Assembly: GCA_033439795.1 (NCBI GenBank)
Contig: JAUTDP010000004.1
Span: 3,286,001 to 3,350,000 of the forward strand
Source: Sordaria brevicollis
Lineage: Eukaryota; Ascomycota; Sordariomycetes; Sordariales; Sordariaceae
Length of the DNA stretch: 64,000 nucleotides
Reading direction: 5' to 3'
In this document: piece by piece, positions 22,978-36,500 of the stretch
How the letters are laid out: each line of letters begins with the position of its first letter
Numbering within the stretch: position 1 is the first letter of the stretch
Program-made: the position numbers and the translations under genes
The notes under the pieces: generated by a model
The model's input: the letters and a program-made list of their open reading frames with translations, nothing else
Databases searched by the model: none
What the model was told of the DNA's origin: nothing

Positions 22978-24290
22978 ATGGCGTCAGTCGACCACGATCC
23001 TCTATTGCTCCTGCGGGGTTCTATTGCATCCAGCAGTGCCATCATTCCGACGACGTCCGCCGACACATCTTCCGACAACAGCGCCGAGGTGCCGCTCTCC
23101 CAGGCCACTCACCTGCTGTTCACCCATCCAACTCGTGTCGCCATTCCCATCGATGCGCCCACGCGCTTTGTCTCCAATGGCAGCCCAGTCGACCTTCGCA
23201 GCATCTACTTTGCGTGGCTGAACCACGAAGTCGCCATTCCCGAGTACAACGCTTCTGCGACAAAGCTGAACGAGGAGCTGGGCGGCGCCGGCGCTGTCCA
23301 TAAGTTTGCCTTCGTCGAGCGCCTTGAGCTCATAGCTTGGTTGGAAGGTGGAAGCGAAGAGAGCGAATACATCAAGCCGCTGGCAGGCGACAGAGATGGA
23401 GCTTCTGCGACGGGCGCTGCTAGCACGACAGCTGCCTCCAAGGCCGCTCCTACTGTTTCTGCGAGATCTGGTCGCGGGACACTAGATCCTAGGCTCGCTC
23501 AGATCTACAACGGCGAACGGCGCATGGGGGATCGGAACAGTGTTCTCAGGGGAATCAAGCCTACGGTAAGTAGTCGAATTTCTGGGTCGAGAGGCGGGGG
23601 AATGATGCGCAAGTGGCAGTGCAACTAACTCGAGACTGCTCAAACCAGGACTTCTCTCACGTTCGCAAGCTCGCGCAAGCCTTCATGTCCAAGAAGCCCG
23701 GCCCTACAGCCATCACGAACAACCCTTCGCTCGCCATCAATCAGAAGCCCGCGCGACGACCCGACCCCATCATTCTCCTTTCGCCCTCCGCCTCGTCGCT
23801 TCTCCGCATGTCCAACATCCGCGACTTCCTCGAGAACGGCAGATACACGCCCCCCGATCACAACGCCTCCATCTCGCTGCTGCACGTGTCGCGCATGATG
23901 AAAGATATCGATCCCAACCGGCCTATGCGCTTCATCCTCGTCGAAGGACCGGAGAACTTCAAGCCCGAATATTGGAACCGTGTGGTGGCTGTGTTCACGA
24001 CCGGCCAGGCGTGGCAGTTCAAGAACTACCGCTGGAGCCAACCAACAGATCTTTTCCGCCATGTTTTGGGTATCTACGTCGGCTGGCGAGGCGAGCAGCC
24101 ACCCGAGAGTGTCAGGGCGTTCGGTCACCGGGTCCTGGCTACCTCTGTCGACAAAGTGCGTGATCCATCGCAGGCGGGCGCCGAGAACCGCTGGCGAGAC
24201 AGGGAGGTGGTGGAGCAGATTTGGAAGGCTATTGAGGGGAACATGCGCTCCAAGGGCTGGCGGAAGGATGCTGCACCGACGTCTATTTAG
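22978..24290 (+). CDS. cdc73: Cdc73, subunit of the Paf1 transcription elongation complex
   Basis: Two exons, 22978-23565 and 23649-24290, encode 409 residues; the intron begins GTAAGT. The N-terminus MASVDHDPLLLLRGSI is typical of fungal Cdc73. The C-terminal half (about residues 235-405) is the Ras-like Cdc73 domain: DPIILLSPSASSLLRMSNIRDFL, then RFILVEGPENFKPEYWNRVV, then FTTGQAWQFKNYRW and IYVGWRGEQ. Cdc73 binds RNA polymerase II through the Paf1 complex and promotes H2B ubiquitination and H3K4/K36 methylation. The ATG at 22978 matches relatives; an in-frame ATG seven codons upstream (22957) is less likely. The start lies only about 270 bases from the transposon, so part of its promoter could lie inside or beyond the element. 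Confidence 0.93.
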
Positions 24291-27200
24291 AGAACAGCCG
24301 GGTGCGATGCTTCCTGTTGTGAGCGTGGAGGAGAAGAGAAGAGAGAAGAGGAGTAACGCATTCAGGAATGCTGGGGCCTGCCAAATCTCGCGGTATACTA
24401 CTACGGATTAACAATCCCGTCCGCTTGTGGTTCCTTCCCCTCTGATATTATCTCTTCCTGGTCTTCAGAATTTCTCAGATAAAGCGTGTCCGCATTGTAT
24501 ATGGTCTTCATGTCCGTTTTTTTTTTTTTTTTTTTCGTTTTATTAGATTGATAGGACATCATCATTTAGGGCGTTCAAGTGGCGTTTGTTCAGAGGGCCC
24601 GGTTATAACGTGTTTTGGTCCCTGGGGCAAGGCCAAAGCGGGAGTTTAAGTTAGGAAAAAGTCGATAACAGACATCGTTTTTGCTAAAGCTTTGATCTTC
24701 TCATACCCCCCACAGTTACTGGAATCAGAACGAAACCCCGTTGACTACTGGTGGAAGTCCGAAGATGGATGTTCCAAAGTTTGTTGGAGCTATATGGTCA
24801 CAGTGAAGGAAGTCTTTCTAGAATGTTGGAGCTGGCACGAATTCCAAGGAGCTGGCTACCTACCTGCCCCACGACTCATATTATCCTCCCTTTTCTTCTT
24901 GAAATCACCGCTGTCAAGTATTGATTTCGATCCGCGTATCCTCACTTTGAGTCACGTAGTAGGTTTGTCAAGTTGTCCCGTGCAGTGTACCCATCATGTC
25001 TACAAAATCGATCGTCTGCCTAGTTAGGGGGTTTCCTACGTCAGAATGCTCGATTTTGCAGACCTGACGGGTAGTCCCATTTACAGGGTCAGACCAGATG
25101 GACTGCGGTCTTTCTTACTGAGTCTAGGGTGTCGCACGTGGGAAAAGGTTTTTTTTTTTCTCTCTGGTGAGTACTCTCCGCACGCCGTACGATGTCGATG
25201 GTGTTTTTGCCATTTGTGTCTCATTTCTTTCTTTCTCTGTGTTGGCGCCCTTGATTGGTAAAAATGCGCATCATCGGGCTCAAGTCTCGGCCACCATTTG
25301 CGTCTGTCTGGTCTGTCTGTCGATGTCTTGTCTCACTGGCTCGTGTCATCTTGAGCGTTGCCGTGTTCTAAATCACGAGACTAGCATTGCATGGTACTAC
25401 TCGAATAAACATGTGGTTGTGATTCATGGTGGCTTTCGAACAGGCAGGAGGACAGGCAAGTATGTACGGAGGAGTCTAAAGGACTTTATGAGGTTGACGA
25501 AGAAGGATTGGGCACTTACCGCCCTCTGAGTTATTGTCTCAATATTCAGGTTCTCTCACCGAATAGTCGTCCCCCACCGAGATGACAGCCAGACAGAGAC
25601 ACTGACGCTTACACCTACTCACCCTGTGAGGAGTGTCACCCAGCCTCACTCAGATTACTGGGATGGGTTGTACCCGGACTACCTATCAACTGAGTCACTG
25701 AAGATGGTTCATATCTTGTCCATTTTCGATTTTCGAACTCGCATCCCCGCTATGCCGATACCCGTCGCTATGGTGTCGATAACCATCGTCCGTCGTTTAC
25801 GAGTCACTAGTGTCATACGAAAGACAAAGACAGAGCTAGAACCGGAGACGAGCACAATATCTCTCCTCTTTCACCGAGATCTATGTTCTACTAGGAACGT
25901 TGGGTCAAAAATATGTAGCGCGAACAATCACGGCTCTCTTTCCTTCCATTTCGTGTCAATTGCTGCTGAGATCCAGTCAATTACTCTCTGATATCTACTT
26001 GTATGTTCTACTGGTAGGTAGTGCCACGAAAAATCTAGTTACACCTCTATCTCCTACATCATAGACTTCATTACACCAGCACAATTATCAGCCTGCAGCG
26101 ACAACCGAACGGGGTTGGTGACGGTTGCTTGCCTGCCGGTCGTATGATGTTCATGTCGAGGGGGCGCGTCCCAAGCACCAGTGTCCTGTCTTGTGGATGA
26201 ACTAGTGTACCTAGAACAATGGCCGCATGAGCATCTCTTCAAGTGTACCACCGCCGCGCCCATACCAGCCTCCTAAAGTGCCATAGTAACGGCATGCACG
26301 ACACACACATGCTGTATCACCATTCAGCACCCAATTTGTAATGCAAGTTTTGTGATGCTGTGTCAATGTGCGCACAATCGGCAGTAGGCAACTGTGTGAT
26401 CAGGGAAGGACGAGTCCATCAACCGATCAAGCGGTAGGTAGGCGATGAAGTGGAGATGTATTGCCGTTATTTCCTTTCCCACGTGGCATCCATGGACTAC
26501 ATGGTGCTTCTTCCGACGTACATTTGTACATACTGTCCAGTATAGTATCAACGCCACGCATTATTTCAATCAGCCGCCCTTCGGTTCCGTCAGTTTATCG
26601 GTCAAGTTGTGGTTGGGCCATTTTGAACTGCCCTGTCAAAGTTGCCAATCGTAAATGATGTGTGCCATCGGCCTTTGTTTCTTCTTCTCCTCAATAACGA
26701 GATGGGAGTAAAAAGTCTAAGATGGGTGGAGAGTACCGAACGTACACATGATTCATTCGAGCCCGTTCATTCTTCCAGAGGTGGGAAGCGTGGCAGTGAC
26801 TGATTTACCATACAATACAAGTGTCTACCTAGTTAGGGTTCCCGGTGGTCATCAGGACTGCTTGGGTGAACATATTGGGTGCGACGCAATCATTCTGGAA
26901 TGGTAATGAGGCTTTCTGATTCATGTCACTGTCACTCTTCTTCTTCTTGACATACATGAGAGAAAACAATCATGCTCTTCTTTATTTCTTTACTTCTTTT
27001 TCTCGTTTTTTTTGTAAACTCGGATGATCTTGATTGCAAGCCTCATTAATTCACCACATTCCTTTGACCCAACCATGGGATATACCCATGAAGAAGTCCT
27101 ATCTATCTATAATCTCCAAAAGCAAAGTCTAGAACCCGAGAAAAAGCAAATCCGATATTACAAGCAAACTTCAATGCCTCTCGACCAACCGTCCTCATTA

Positions 27201-29000
27201 ATTCCCCTACCCACCCACCAATCATATCCCTCCCCCTTCCCTACCACGACTAGAGTCACAGAATCAACTCTCTTTGCCCTAACCACGTTTCTCACACGTG
27301 TTTCTGGTGAAGCACAACATGGCCAAGAAAAATCGGTATCGGTTGAAATGGAGGGTTGGTTGCCCCTGGTGAGCCTTGAATCTTGACTAGTTGATTGGTT
27401 GGTTGACTGAATGAATGGCTTGAAAGGTTGGGTTTGTTTCCCGTTGGTTGGATCATGACCCTAGACAAATGCCATGCGACGAAAAAGGGATTCCCGACAC
27501 ACCACACCTAGTAAACTCATCATGCCATGTGGTTATTCCCGGCCTTGATGGAATTAGGTGGTTGTTGGTCGCTTCGCTCACCTTCCTTTTTTCTTTTTTC
27601 TCTTCTTTTTCTCCTTTTTTTCTTCTTTTTTTCCTTTTCGTGACGTCTACATGTCTAGGTCTCCTTGCTTCGTAGTTCGGCCGGCCCGCTCGGCCTTTCT
27701 GAGCGTATCTTCGTCAAACCATCTCTTTGAGAGTCACCAGGCATCAACCTGTCTGTCTCTGGATTCGCCGCACTCCATGTTATGCCTTTGGCCCCGCATC
27801 TTCCGAGGGTGCCGGGAACAGAAACGAGAAGCGATGAGACAAAGACGACTGTTGCTCTAAGTTTCCCGTTCCCATGCAATCGGCGCGGCCTTCCTTGGCA
27901 TGTAAAGGTAGTTAACAGCGTTAAGCCGCCTTATCGCGAGTGTTTGAAATGTCCAAAGCTTTCCATAACCGGAATTCACAAATGAGAAGACAGTCCGGAA
28001 CTTTGGGTCATCGGTAAGTCGGTGTATACTACTTACACCGCTTCCCCGATTTCGAAATATTATGCGACAGTGTCTCTCTGGATACCACTATCTATATTTT
28101 CAGTAAAGATCGTCCGACATGCTTTCATGATCATGAAACGAGTCATCGCCGTTTCATGGAGAACTCATTGCAGAGGCAGCGTGAGCGTGACCGAACAACG
28201 TCCTGCAATCTGCACCTGATCGCCACCTGGTGATGAATGAGGACAATGGATCAACATTCGGCTTGTCTCGTCTCGTCTCGTCTCGTCCAAAGCACAAGGG
28301 CAATGCAGGTAGCCGAGCGAGCCCTGTTTAATCACCGCGAGACAAAAAGTCTATGACAATCAGCCGCTTTCTGTTCTGTCATTTCTGACTTGTTATGCTT
28401 CGTCAACAGAGCCTCTGTTGGGCATCTCATTTGCGCCTTTGTCTGTCTACCTAGTGCTCAACAAGGTAAACAGTGATTCATGGCACCAACCCGCGCAGCG
28501 CCGCGCCGCCATCTCGGATAAAAGACGAAGGGCATGTGCGCAGGTTATCAGCAAATTTAGCTGTCAGATTTTGTTTGACGACGCCTGGAAAGGCTTTCAT
28601 GATACTAGTCCTATCTTGACTCGCATATCTTAGCCGACATTTTCCCCGTCAGCAACAAGAGACGAGCTGCGCGTAAGCACTAGATGCAACAACAAATTAT
28701 CATGATCGCTGCCTGTAGGTTGAAGCTAACTGTGGCTTTGGTCGGTGGCAGCCAACAGCCATTCAACAAACATGATGGAACTTTGCTATTGAAGGTCACT
28801 TTTTCGTATCAGCAGCCGCTCCTTCCGCCTAGCAGTAGAGACGTCTTGGAGAGACTGTACATTCAACCCAAGCCGGGCTACCGTAGCCATTTTGTCATTG
28901 TTGAAAGATGGATCACCGATTGTATATGTCAGGTCTCGCTTGGTTTTCCCCTAGCCCAGCCATCCCACGTGTTGGTCGTGGTAGCACCCGAGGTTCTGGA
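24291..29000. other. Gene-poor region, part 1
   Basis: Downstream of cdc73. It has a 19-base T run at 24517-24535, four copies of TCTCG at 28266-28285, CACGTG at 25135, 26480, 27295 and 28966, and TACCTAG-type motifs at about 25015, 26825 and 28447. Frames of 60-170 codons overlap on both strands without family resemblance. No gene, tRNA or 5S rRNA was recognised. Confidence 0.5.
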
Positions 29001-32000
29001 ACCGTCCAAGAACACGCCACCCGGCCACGTGCGATGCCATGCGTACGGGAAAACGGAAAAAAAAGGAAAGAGAAAGAAAATTTTTGTTTCAGGTCCGAGG
29101 AGATCCTCGTGCTGTGCTGAAAGAAGAAAAACAGAAGAAGGGCCGTTGAAAGCCATGGGTTCCTGCGATTGTGTTTTTTCTTTGTAGTGCCGGTGCTGTC
29201 ACTTTCTGGTTCAGCTCGGCTGAATTCGTGCATAGCTGAACTGCTTGGATGATCCCATTGCCAAGACTCCACGATACTATCCGCCAATCCAATGTCCAGT
29301 CATAGACATTGAGTATACCTAGCGTCCTAGCCTGTCAAACTCGTGTTTGTCCCAACATGTCGGAACCGCTGGAGACTGTCTGTTCAACGATCCAGTCAGC
29401 CATCGAGTGCCGTTGCCATGGAATGGTGTTCGAGTGCCAGCATTGCAAACCCGGGAGAGCCCGTCCAGAGATAAACGTGGCGATGCCTGTCTATTTCGTC
29501 ATGGAGTCAGGTACGATTAGTGAGAAACATGCCGAATTTGCGATACCGGCTGTCGCGGGTGTACGCTTCGGGGTCTTCGCCGGCATTCGGCCTTTCGTTG
29601 TATATCAGCCAATGGTCTTTCCAAAGGAGTGCAACGGCGTAAGGTCCGGGTACGCGTCCAGCGCTTTTGATTGACAAGATTCTTTTTCCAGGTGGTTGCT
29701 TGCAAAGGCCCTTGGTATTTCGTGGCAGACGTGGTTACAGTTGCATTTTGCTCTCAGGGGGTGGCGAGATTTCCCACTGACCAACCCATCAAGAAACACC
29801 CACCGAGATTTGTTGAACCGCATGGCCATTGTGGTGTGTGTGTTTGTGTGTTACCAAGACAAGACTAGTTAGGCATGTCCGGAAGGTCGAGACGGATAGG
29901 GAAGGAAGAAACGCGATCATGATGGAGAACGGCGGACAACAAAACTAAAGGCAATCCATGTGACGTGCTGCCCGTTTCACGGAGTCGGCGACATGTTCCG
30001 CCTCCATCTCTGCCTCTTCATGCTGGCATGTTGCTGCTTTTTTTTCGAGATTTTCAGGGTCGGAGGCTCGCCCGGGATTGAAGGCCGGGATTCGGAGGAA
30101 GCGCTCCAAGGTCCATCCAGTTTCCACGTGGTCGTGTGTGTCAAAATGCCCCTTTCTCGAAAAAGCGGGCTCGGGCCATGTGCTTTTCGATCGTTCGGAA
30201 GGTTTCTGTTCGCCTCACATCTGTTTCTTGTTCTTTCCGTCCGATCTGGACTTTCGAAAGAAGGATCGTCCCGAAAACACTGGGTCAGTAAAATCACAGA
30301 TTGGCCGGCTGGCCCGAACAGTTCCTGGCTGGCTGTCCCCCCCACACCACACCCGCCCGTCAAAAGTTTACCCCGTTGGATATAGTAGACCCGTCCGAGA
30401 AGGGCAAAGGTCATGAAATGCCGTGGCTTCCTTCTGTCACAGTGGGAGGAAGGAAGTGGCAAATCGGGTTGCAATCTTGAACGTGTGGGGTCATGGAAAA
30501 CAGAAAAGGCTTCTAGAAACAGAGCAAAAAATGGCCTGTCAGCAACGGGAAGCATGGCATGGCATAGCATTGGCAGGCAGGGCAGGGTGGAAAGAATGAG
30601 ATGGGATGGCACGTTGGTCGGCCGAAGGGCCGGAGCGGGCAAGCTTGCCCCGGCAGCACCTAGGCCAAAAGCGACCCTGATTAATAATCTGTTCGGTCGG
30701 TCGGTGACCGATACTCACGACAATGTAATGCTCCGTCCCTAGAGGTACAGTAGCCATGTTGCTCACCTGCGCATTTGTTTTGAATTGTGTTCTTGAGGAA
30801 CCCCAGAGTTTTCCAGTGTTCTCTTGGCAAATCGCTGGAAAAGGGAAGAGGCTCGCTTGATAAGCTCGTCAACAAGTGGATAGTGGATACTCATCAATTG
30901 GGGCCAGCAACGCGTAATGATGATGCTGAGCTGTGGACAGAGGAAGAAAAAACGTGTGCCACTTTGTGGTTCTCTTGTCAAAATCCTGAGACTGCCGAAC
31001 CTCCAGATTTGTGGAGTCAGAAGGAGACGTTTTGGTCCTTTCCCATTTGAGAGCAAAAAAGGGGAATCCCTGTCCCATCGGACTTTGGACGTTTTGAAAT
31101 CTCTCTCTCTTCCCTGGTCGGGTTAATTATAGTTTTGACCCTGAACACGGGATCCTGTTTACCGCGCGGGGTTCGTTTTGGAAGCTGAGCAGTTTGTTGT
31201 CGTCGAGAGTCGTTTGGTTGCCCAAACAGCTTGCCAAGATTTCACCTTGCCGCTATTCCCAAATTTATGCTGATACGAGATAACAGCACAACGGGGGCGG
31301 GGTTTTCCCGATCTTACAGAATGCAATATAGCTCCCGCCATCTCCCCAACCTACGAGAGGATCTGTCTGTTGTGAATATCAAATCTCTTGAGCGGTAACC
31401 CCGCTTCTCCTAATGCCACCGCGTTACGTCGCGGACAGATTGCAACACACAAACCACGTGCGAGTGTTAAAGCGGAGATAAGCACATGCAGTAAAAGATC
31501 GTACTGAAATTCGGTAACATGCCTTTGCAACCACCGAGCAACCACCTAACCACAGGTGCGTTCGTGTCGTATAAGCAGCGACGCAGACGCATGGTAGGAC
31601 TGAAATTTGGAATCTTGCAGCAACATTGCATGGTCTGTGTTCGCCCTGACCGTCATCTTGGTTAGCATCACCATGGGCAGCTGCGCTGACAACAGGTAGT
31701 ATCGAGACTGGAGAAGAGCTATTAATGTGCTCCTTGAGCGATAAGAAGTTTATGCCTGCTTTAATGGTGTTTAATCAAGGTAGGTACCTAGCCTCCAGGA
31801 TAGTAGAGGCAATTGGCGGTAAGAAAGACGATCAATTCATCTTCTTTCATGCTGTACCTCTCTTTACCACAACTTCCATGCCGGCTGCATAACAACCTGC
31901 CGTGCCAATCCCCTGTTCACCGCACCATGCGCCAGCTCTGCCATGCGCACCAATGTGCTGCCTTTTTGTTGCAGAACCAACTGCAAAATGCCTTGTTGTC

Positions 32001-33230
32001 ATTGGCTGCCAGAGACTGAGGCGTCTTGGTTTCGGGATGATTTCCACGTGCTGTGAGCTCTTTTCCACGTGAGTTTCAGCGCCATGCAGTCAGTCCTCTG
32101 TGTGTGCGTGTGTGTGTGTGTGGGATCAACTTTTCCAGGTTCGGCTGACAGCATGCTTCTGCACACGTGGAGGGGCTGCCGCCCGCCGTCCAGCCGTTGG
32201 CAACGGGCTGCGCAGTCTCATGGCGCACAAGGCAGAATGTGAAGGGAAAGTCTATATGTGAGGGTGTAGGGAGGGCCCAGACCATTTATGAAGTGAGCAA
32301 TTCGGAGGTTCTTTTCATAGACACGACCGACCAGAGGTTGTGACATGCTGAAAGTCGTTCTTCCCGCCGTTGCCCCCATCGATCTGACCGGGAATTGGAA
32401 GCAATTAAGCAAATCAAAATGAGGGCACGTGCACTGCCTGAACCAGCCGGGATAGGCCTTGCACCGTCTTAAAACCATCGACAAATTCATGATTACGACA
32501 TTGCAAAATTTCTTTGAGCCCACAAAATGTTGGGGCAGGGTTCCATGCTGGCACCGGTTCGGCATCTCACGCCCGTGGTCAATAGTCATTCCCTCGTCTG
32601 GCTCTCAATTAGCACACCGATTCCACCATTGGCATCATCGTCATCGCCGTCCTTCTCCCGCGAACGAGATGTGTGTGTGAGACTGCCAAAGATTTGCTGG
32701 GCCGCACTGGGGAGTTCCCTTGTTTCTTGGGGGGTTGGGGGTTGTTCCTGAGGGTTACGTAAAGCGGTCACATGATGGATGAGATCTGACATTGTCGGGT
32801 ATTTTTCATCAATTGCCCGCCTTCTAGTGAGATCCGTTGAGAAGAGGACCAGTCGATGCCTGATAAGACATCGTGTTTCGTGCATAAGTGTGAATCGACA
32901 AGACAATCGAGTGATCTCTTACCGCCGGCGCGCGTACGTTGTGCTGGGTGTGGCTTGTGCGAGAAACTGCCTGTGCAACTGGCCAAGCGAGACCGGGCTT
33001 CACAAAGCGAACAATGGAAAACGACACGGTAGAAACCTGTGGCTGGATGACAGGTCCAAAATCACACAAGTCGTGGATGGCATTTCAGTCGTCAATTGGA
33101 ATAGTCAACGGTCGTTGTGCCAATTGAAGTCTTTGGGGAAGTGGCAGGAACGCTCCAGGCCAGTTGCCCGATGCCGAGGGAAATGAGCTACGGTTGCCCA
33201 TAAAGCGCATGCGTGCAATTAGTGGCTCAT
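29001..33230. other. Gene-poor region, part 2, rich in CACGTG
   Basis: Holds CACGTG at 29026, 30125, 31455, 32045, 32066, 32164 and 32426, a (GT)n tract at 32099-32122, and TACCTAG motifs near 29318 and 31784. A pair of TTTCCACGTG sites lies 21 bases apart at 32041-32071. No protein family is visible in any frame. Confidence 0.5.
32099..32122. repeat. (GT)n microsatellite
   Basis: TG repeats interrupted once by a C, within the CACGTG-rich stretch. Confidence 0.8.
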
Positions 33231-36200
33231 ATTTCCGGTGTACTCCGTATTCTGCACAGTATCAATAATTGCATGCAAGACCTGCCATCTGAAGCAGCAT
33301 GGCGTGGTTTGCAAAAGATCCCTGGAGCCACGCGCAGATCTTGCACCCTGCAACGAACTTCCTTCCACTTCTCGTCCAAAAGATTTCGCCAATAAGATTT
33401 TTTTTCCTCCCACAAACGCTTCGTGTCCTCCACCATTTTGGCAATTTGGCCACACGAAAGCTCATCAGCATTATCAGGGAAATCCCATCCTCCATCCTCG
33501 AGCCGTCGTCGCAACGTTGACCGCCCTTTTTCGGTTTCCGGAGAGATCTTGTTTCTTTGCCAATCTCTTCAGTGCTGTGGCTCCTTCCTCCTCGTCCTCC
33601 TACCGTCTGCCTCACCACTCAATTTACACCCACCTGTATCGGACTGACTTTTGCAATCTGCCACTGATCACCTCCACGCAGCCCGTTCGGAGACATAGTA
33701 AGGAATTGATCTCAAATACTATGACGATCCTCTTTGCCGCAATCCATTCCCCGAGTCTGCCGCCTCCGCGGTCCACGGATCTTTCCACGTCCAAGTTTCA
33801 TTATGGTTATCTCGCAAGCGAGCAGAGACTCTGTGGATCTGACGGAGCCAAATGCGCAGTAGCGTGCTCTGGGAAAACAAACTCCACACCAAAAAGAGTC
33901 CGACTCCGCGACTCCATCCCACTCGACCGCGTGCCAGTGGCCTTTTGCGTCGCATCGCCGTTTGCGAATGCCGAGATAAACCAACAGGCAAAAACGCGTG
34001 GGCAGGCAAACGCGGTCACTGGGAAAAGGGTGCCCGTGGTGATGGTTTCGCAACTAACCGAAGGCCTGCTGCCGCCTGCTGCCGCCTGAATCTTGACGCA
34101 CGTGTGTAATTCCGTATCGGGATATGTCGACCGTTGAGGTCGTCAACCCACGGTAACGACCATCAGCTTTCGGCTTAGCAAGAGCCTCCCTCGTCTCCCG
34201 GATTCCGAGAATATCAAATCTTCTGTATACCTAGGTAAAAGGCAGTCATCACTGGTGCAGTGTGCAATTGTGGTAGCCTCGTCTTGTCCATCTTGGCCCG
34301 TTTAGTTTTCGTCTCAATTCGCGAAAACTGAAGAGACTGTCGCGGTGACCCTTTGGCATCTCGGCTGCATACCTTGCAGCCATGCCATTGCCACGCGACA
34401 CGATCCGCAAATGCGGCAGCCGCAAACTGCCAGGACCTTGAGCGGACGGGACGGAAGACGGGAAAGGCTTCATTTTTTTTCTTTCTTTTTTTCTTGTTTT
34501 TTTTTTTTTCAAAATAGATTCAGTCTCCCTCTTTGATTTTTGTCATCATCGCGGGGAACTGCTAGGGTACCTAAGGTCGGTATATAGAAAAACATTCACA
34601 GACGCTCGGCTACGTGTGCTTTTCGTTGCCCTGGGGCTTCCACTGTGTGCGCAGCAAACCCCCGTGCACATACACTAATTGCCCCGCTCAATAGTGCGGC
34701 CGACAGGACTCCTGCGCCGGCCTGAATGCGATGAGGTTGCTGTTACTGTGACAGTAACCTCACAATCGTAACACCCGGCCACGTCCAACTCGACACTGCG
34801 TTGTTTGCAATCCCTCGGCTTCACACGAAAGTGTTCTTGCTTATTACATGGGCTTTTTACCGGCTTTAAAGTCGATAACAACCTTCCATTTCTACCACGC
34901 AATAGACAGAGAAAGGGAGACCAGTCTTTGCGCAAAACAAACCCGGCCAGCGTGCAACAATAATCTCACGGCTGTCGCTTCGCCATTGTCCCGTCCTGCG
35001 ACTTCTAATTTAGACCCAGAATAAAGACAACAAGGCATCCCCAACTTCCTTCCAACCACGGCCTCAGTGCTTCTCCGTGATAGGAGCGCAGATCCGGCCG
35101 ACTGCTTCACCCAGGGGTTCGCTCATAACAACACCGACGCAACGGGTGCGCCTCGCTGTCTTTTAGCATAGGTGATAGGTGCGGTCACCTCGTGCAAGGT
35201 GCCTCAGAACTCCTCCTTCTGTCGGCGTCGTCCTTTCAACGCAAACCTAAGGTATCTCTAGGTAGAGGTGCTCTTGGGCGGCCCTCCCGCGTGCCTTTTC
35301 GGCTTCCACTTACAGGCTCGCTCGCACAACACCAGAAGCAAGCTGCGGCGGGCTTTCGTCCCACGGCAAGTGACAGGCAAGACAGATTCAGAGATGTCAC
35401 ACGAGGGCGTGATCCATCAATCTTGGGCAATTGGCGGGCAGGTAAGGTGTTTTTTCAAACCGTTGCTTCCTGTATCCTTCTATTCCCCTTGTTTCTTTTC
35501 CCAGCCCTTTGTCCAGGTGCTCGGGCAGGCTGGGAGCCTGCGGGTTCATGCCAATGGAGAACCAAGGCACGGAGTTCTCTCAGTCCCGTCTCACTTTTGG
35601 TGGCATCCACCTGAATTTCGCAGTTGTCCCCATCTCGATACCACCGGCGTCCCTACCTTACCCTTTTACTGGCTATCCCCTTGCTCTTCCCTGGTTTTCT
35701 CTCGAGTGGCTTTCCTTGGAGGGGAAACTCACGCTGGGACCATGCCCCTTGCTCTCTGAGACGAGACCGACGGGCATGCCCCTGGCCTGGTCTATCCTGA
35801 ACCTCCTGGCAAGCCCCAAGGCCGGCTGGGATCCTGGCTTGGGTGCTGGCTTGCGAGCAGTGGTGGGCAAAAGTCGAAAAGTGGGTGAGTGTCGCACTGA
35901 GAAGAGAGAGAGGGCATCCACTCCAGGGCCACTTTGGTTTCTAGCTGCTGCTAGCGCAGTGCTCGTGGCCTCCTCGTGCCTCGTCGTGGAATTGCCTTTT
36001 CGGAGTCCCCTTCTTTGTGTGTCGGGTTTGTGGGTGTGTGTGCGTGCCCGCCAGCCAGAGAATGCCCCCTTGTCACTCCCGCCCACCGTACAACTCGGCG
36101 ACTGCACTCCCTCCTGCTGGCTGCTGCCCCTCTGCCCCTGCACCAGAACCGGTCCACTCCATTGAAGAGGACGGGAACCCACCCACTCTTGCCCTCACAG

Positions 36201-36500
36201 CCAGCCTGCAGTGTCGCTGCACTCTTGCTGCAGTGCTGCACCCACCGTACCTGCTCCACATCGCATGTGCCCCACTGCACAAGTCCTGGCTGGTTCGGTG
36301 CTTCCAGTAGCATTTGAGCCCGGCATCCCATTGAACAGCAAGCACTGGACACTGGATGGACCCGGTTCTGAGCAGCTCTGACCAGTCGGCAGCCGTGGCC
36401 GACCATCCCTCTTTTATTTGAACCGACGCTTGCCCATCCCCGACCAGGCCACGCCCGTCCTCCTCTTGTTACATCTACAAACTAACCCGCTCGCTGTTAG
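33231..36500. other. Gene-poor region, part 3, probable promoter and long leader of rgs-1
   Basis: A pyrimidine-rich stretch at 33570-33690 resembles a Neurospora transcription start and leader. CACGTG is at 34099. A branch site CTAAC at 36481-36485 and an acceptor ending TTAG directly precede the rgs-1 ATG, implying a leader intron. Donor-like GTAAGG is at 35441. A 283-codon plus-strand frame (33238-34089) and a 218-codon frame (35509-36165) look non-coding: no family, and biased composition. Confidence 0.5.

Noticed and set aside
29977..30642. 221-codon minus-strand frame in the gene desert
   Set aside because: No family, no splice context, composition like its surroundings.
33238..34089. 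283-codon plus-strand frame upstream of rgs-1
   Set aside because: No recognisable domain, skewed Ser/Pro/Arg content, overlapping frames of similar size on both strands. Better explained as promoter and leader.
24291..36500. CRISPR array, rRNA operon or prokaryotic-type operon
   Set aside because: Introns, codon use and gene families show a fungal nuclear genome. No regularly spaced repeats or rRNA sequence were found.
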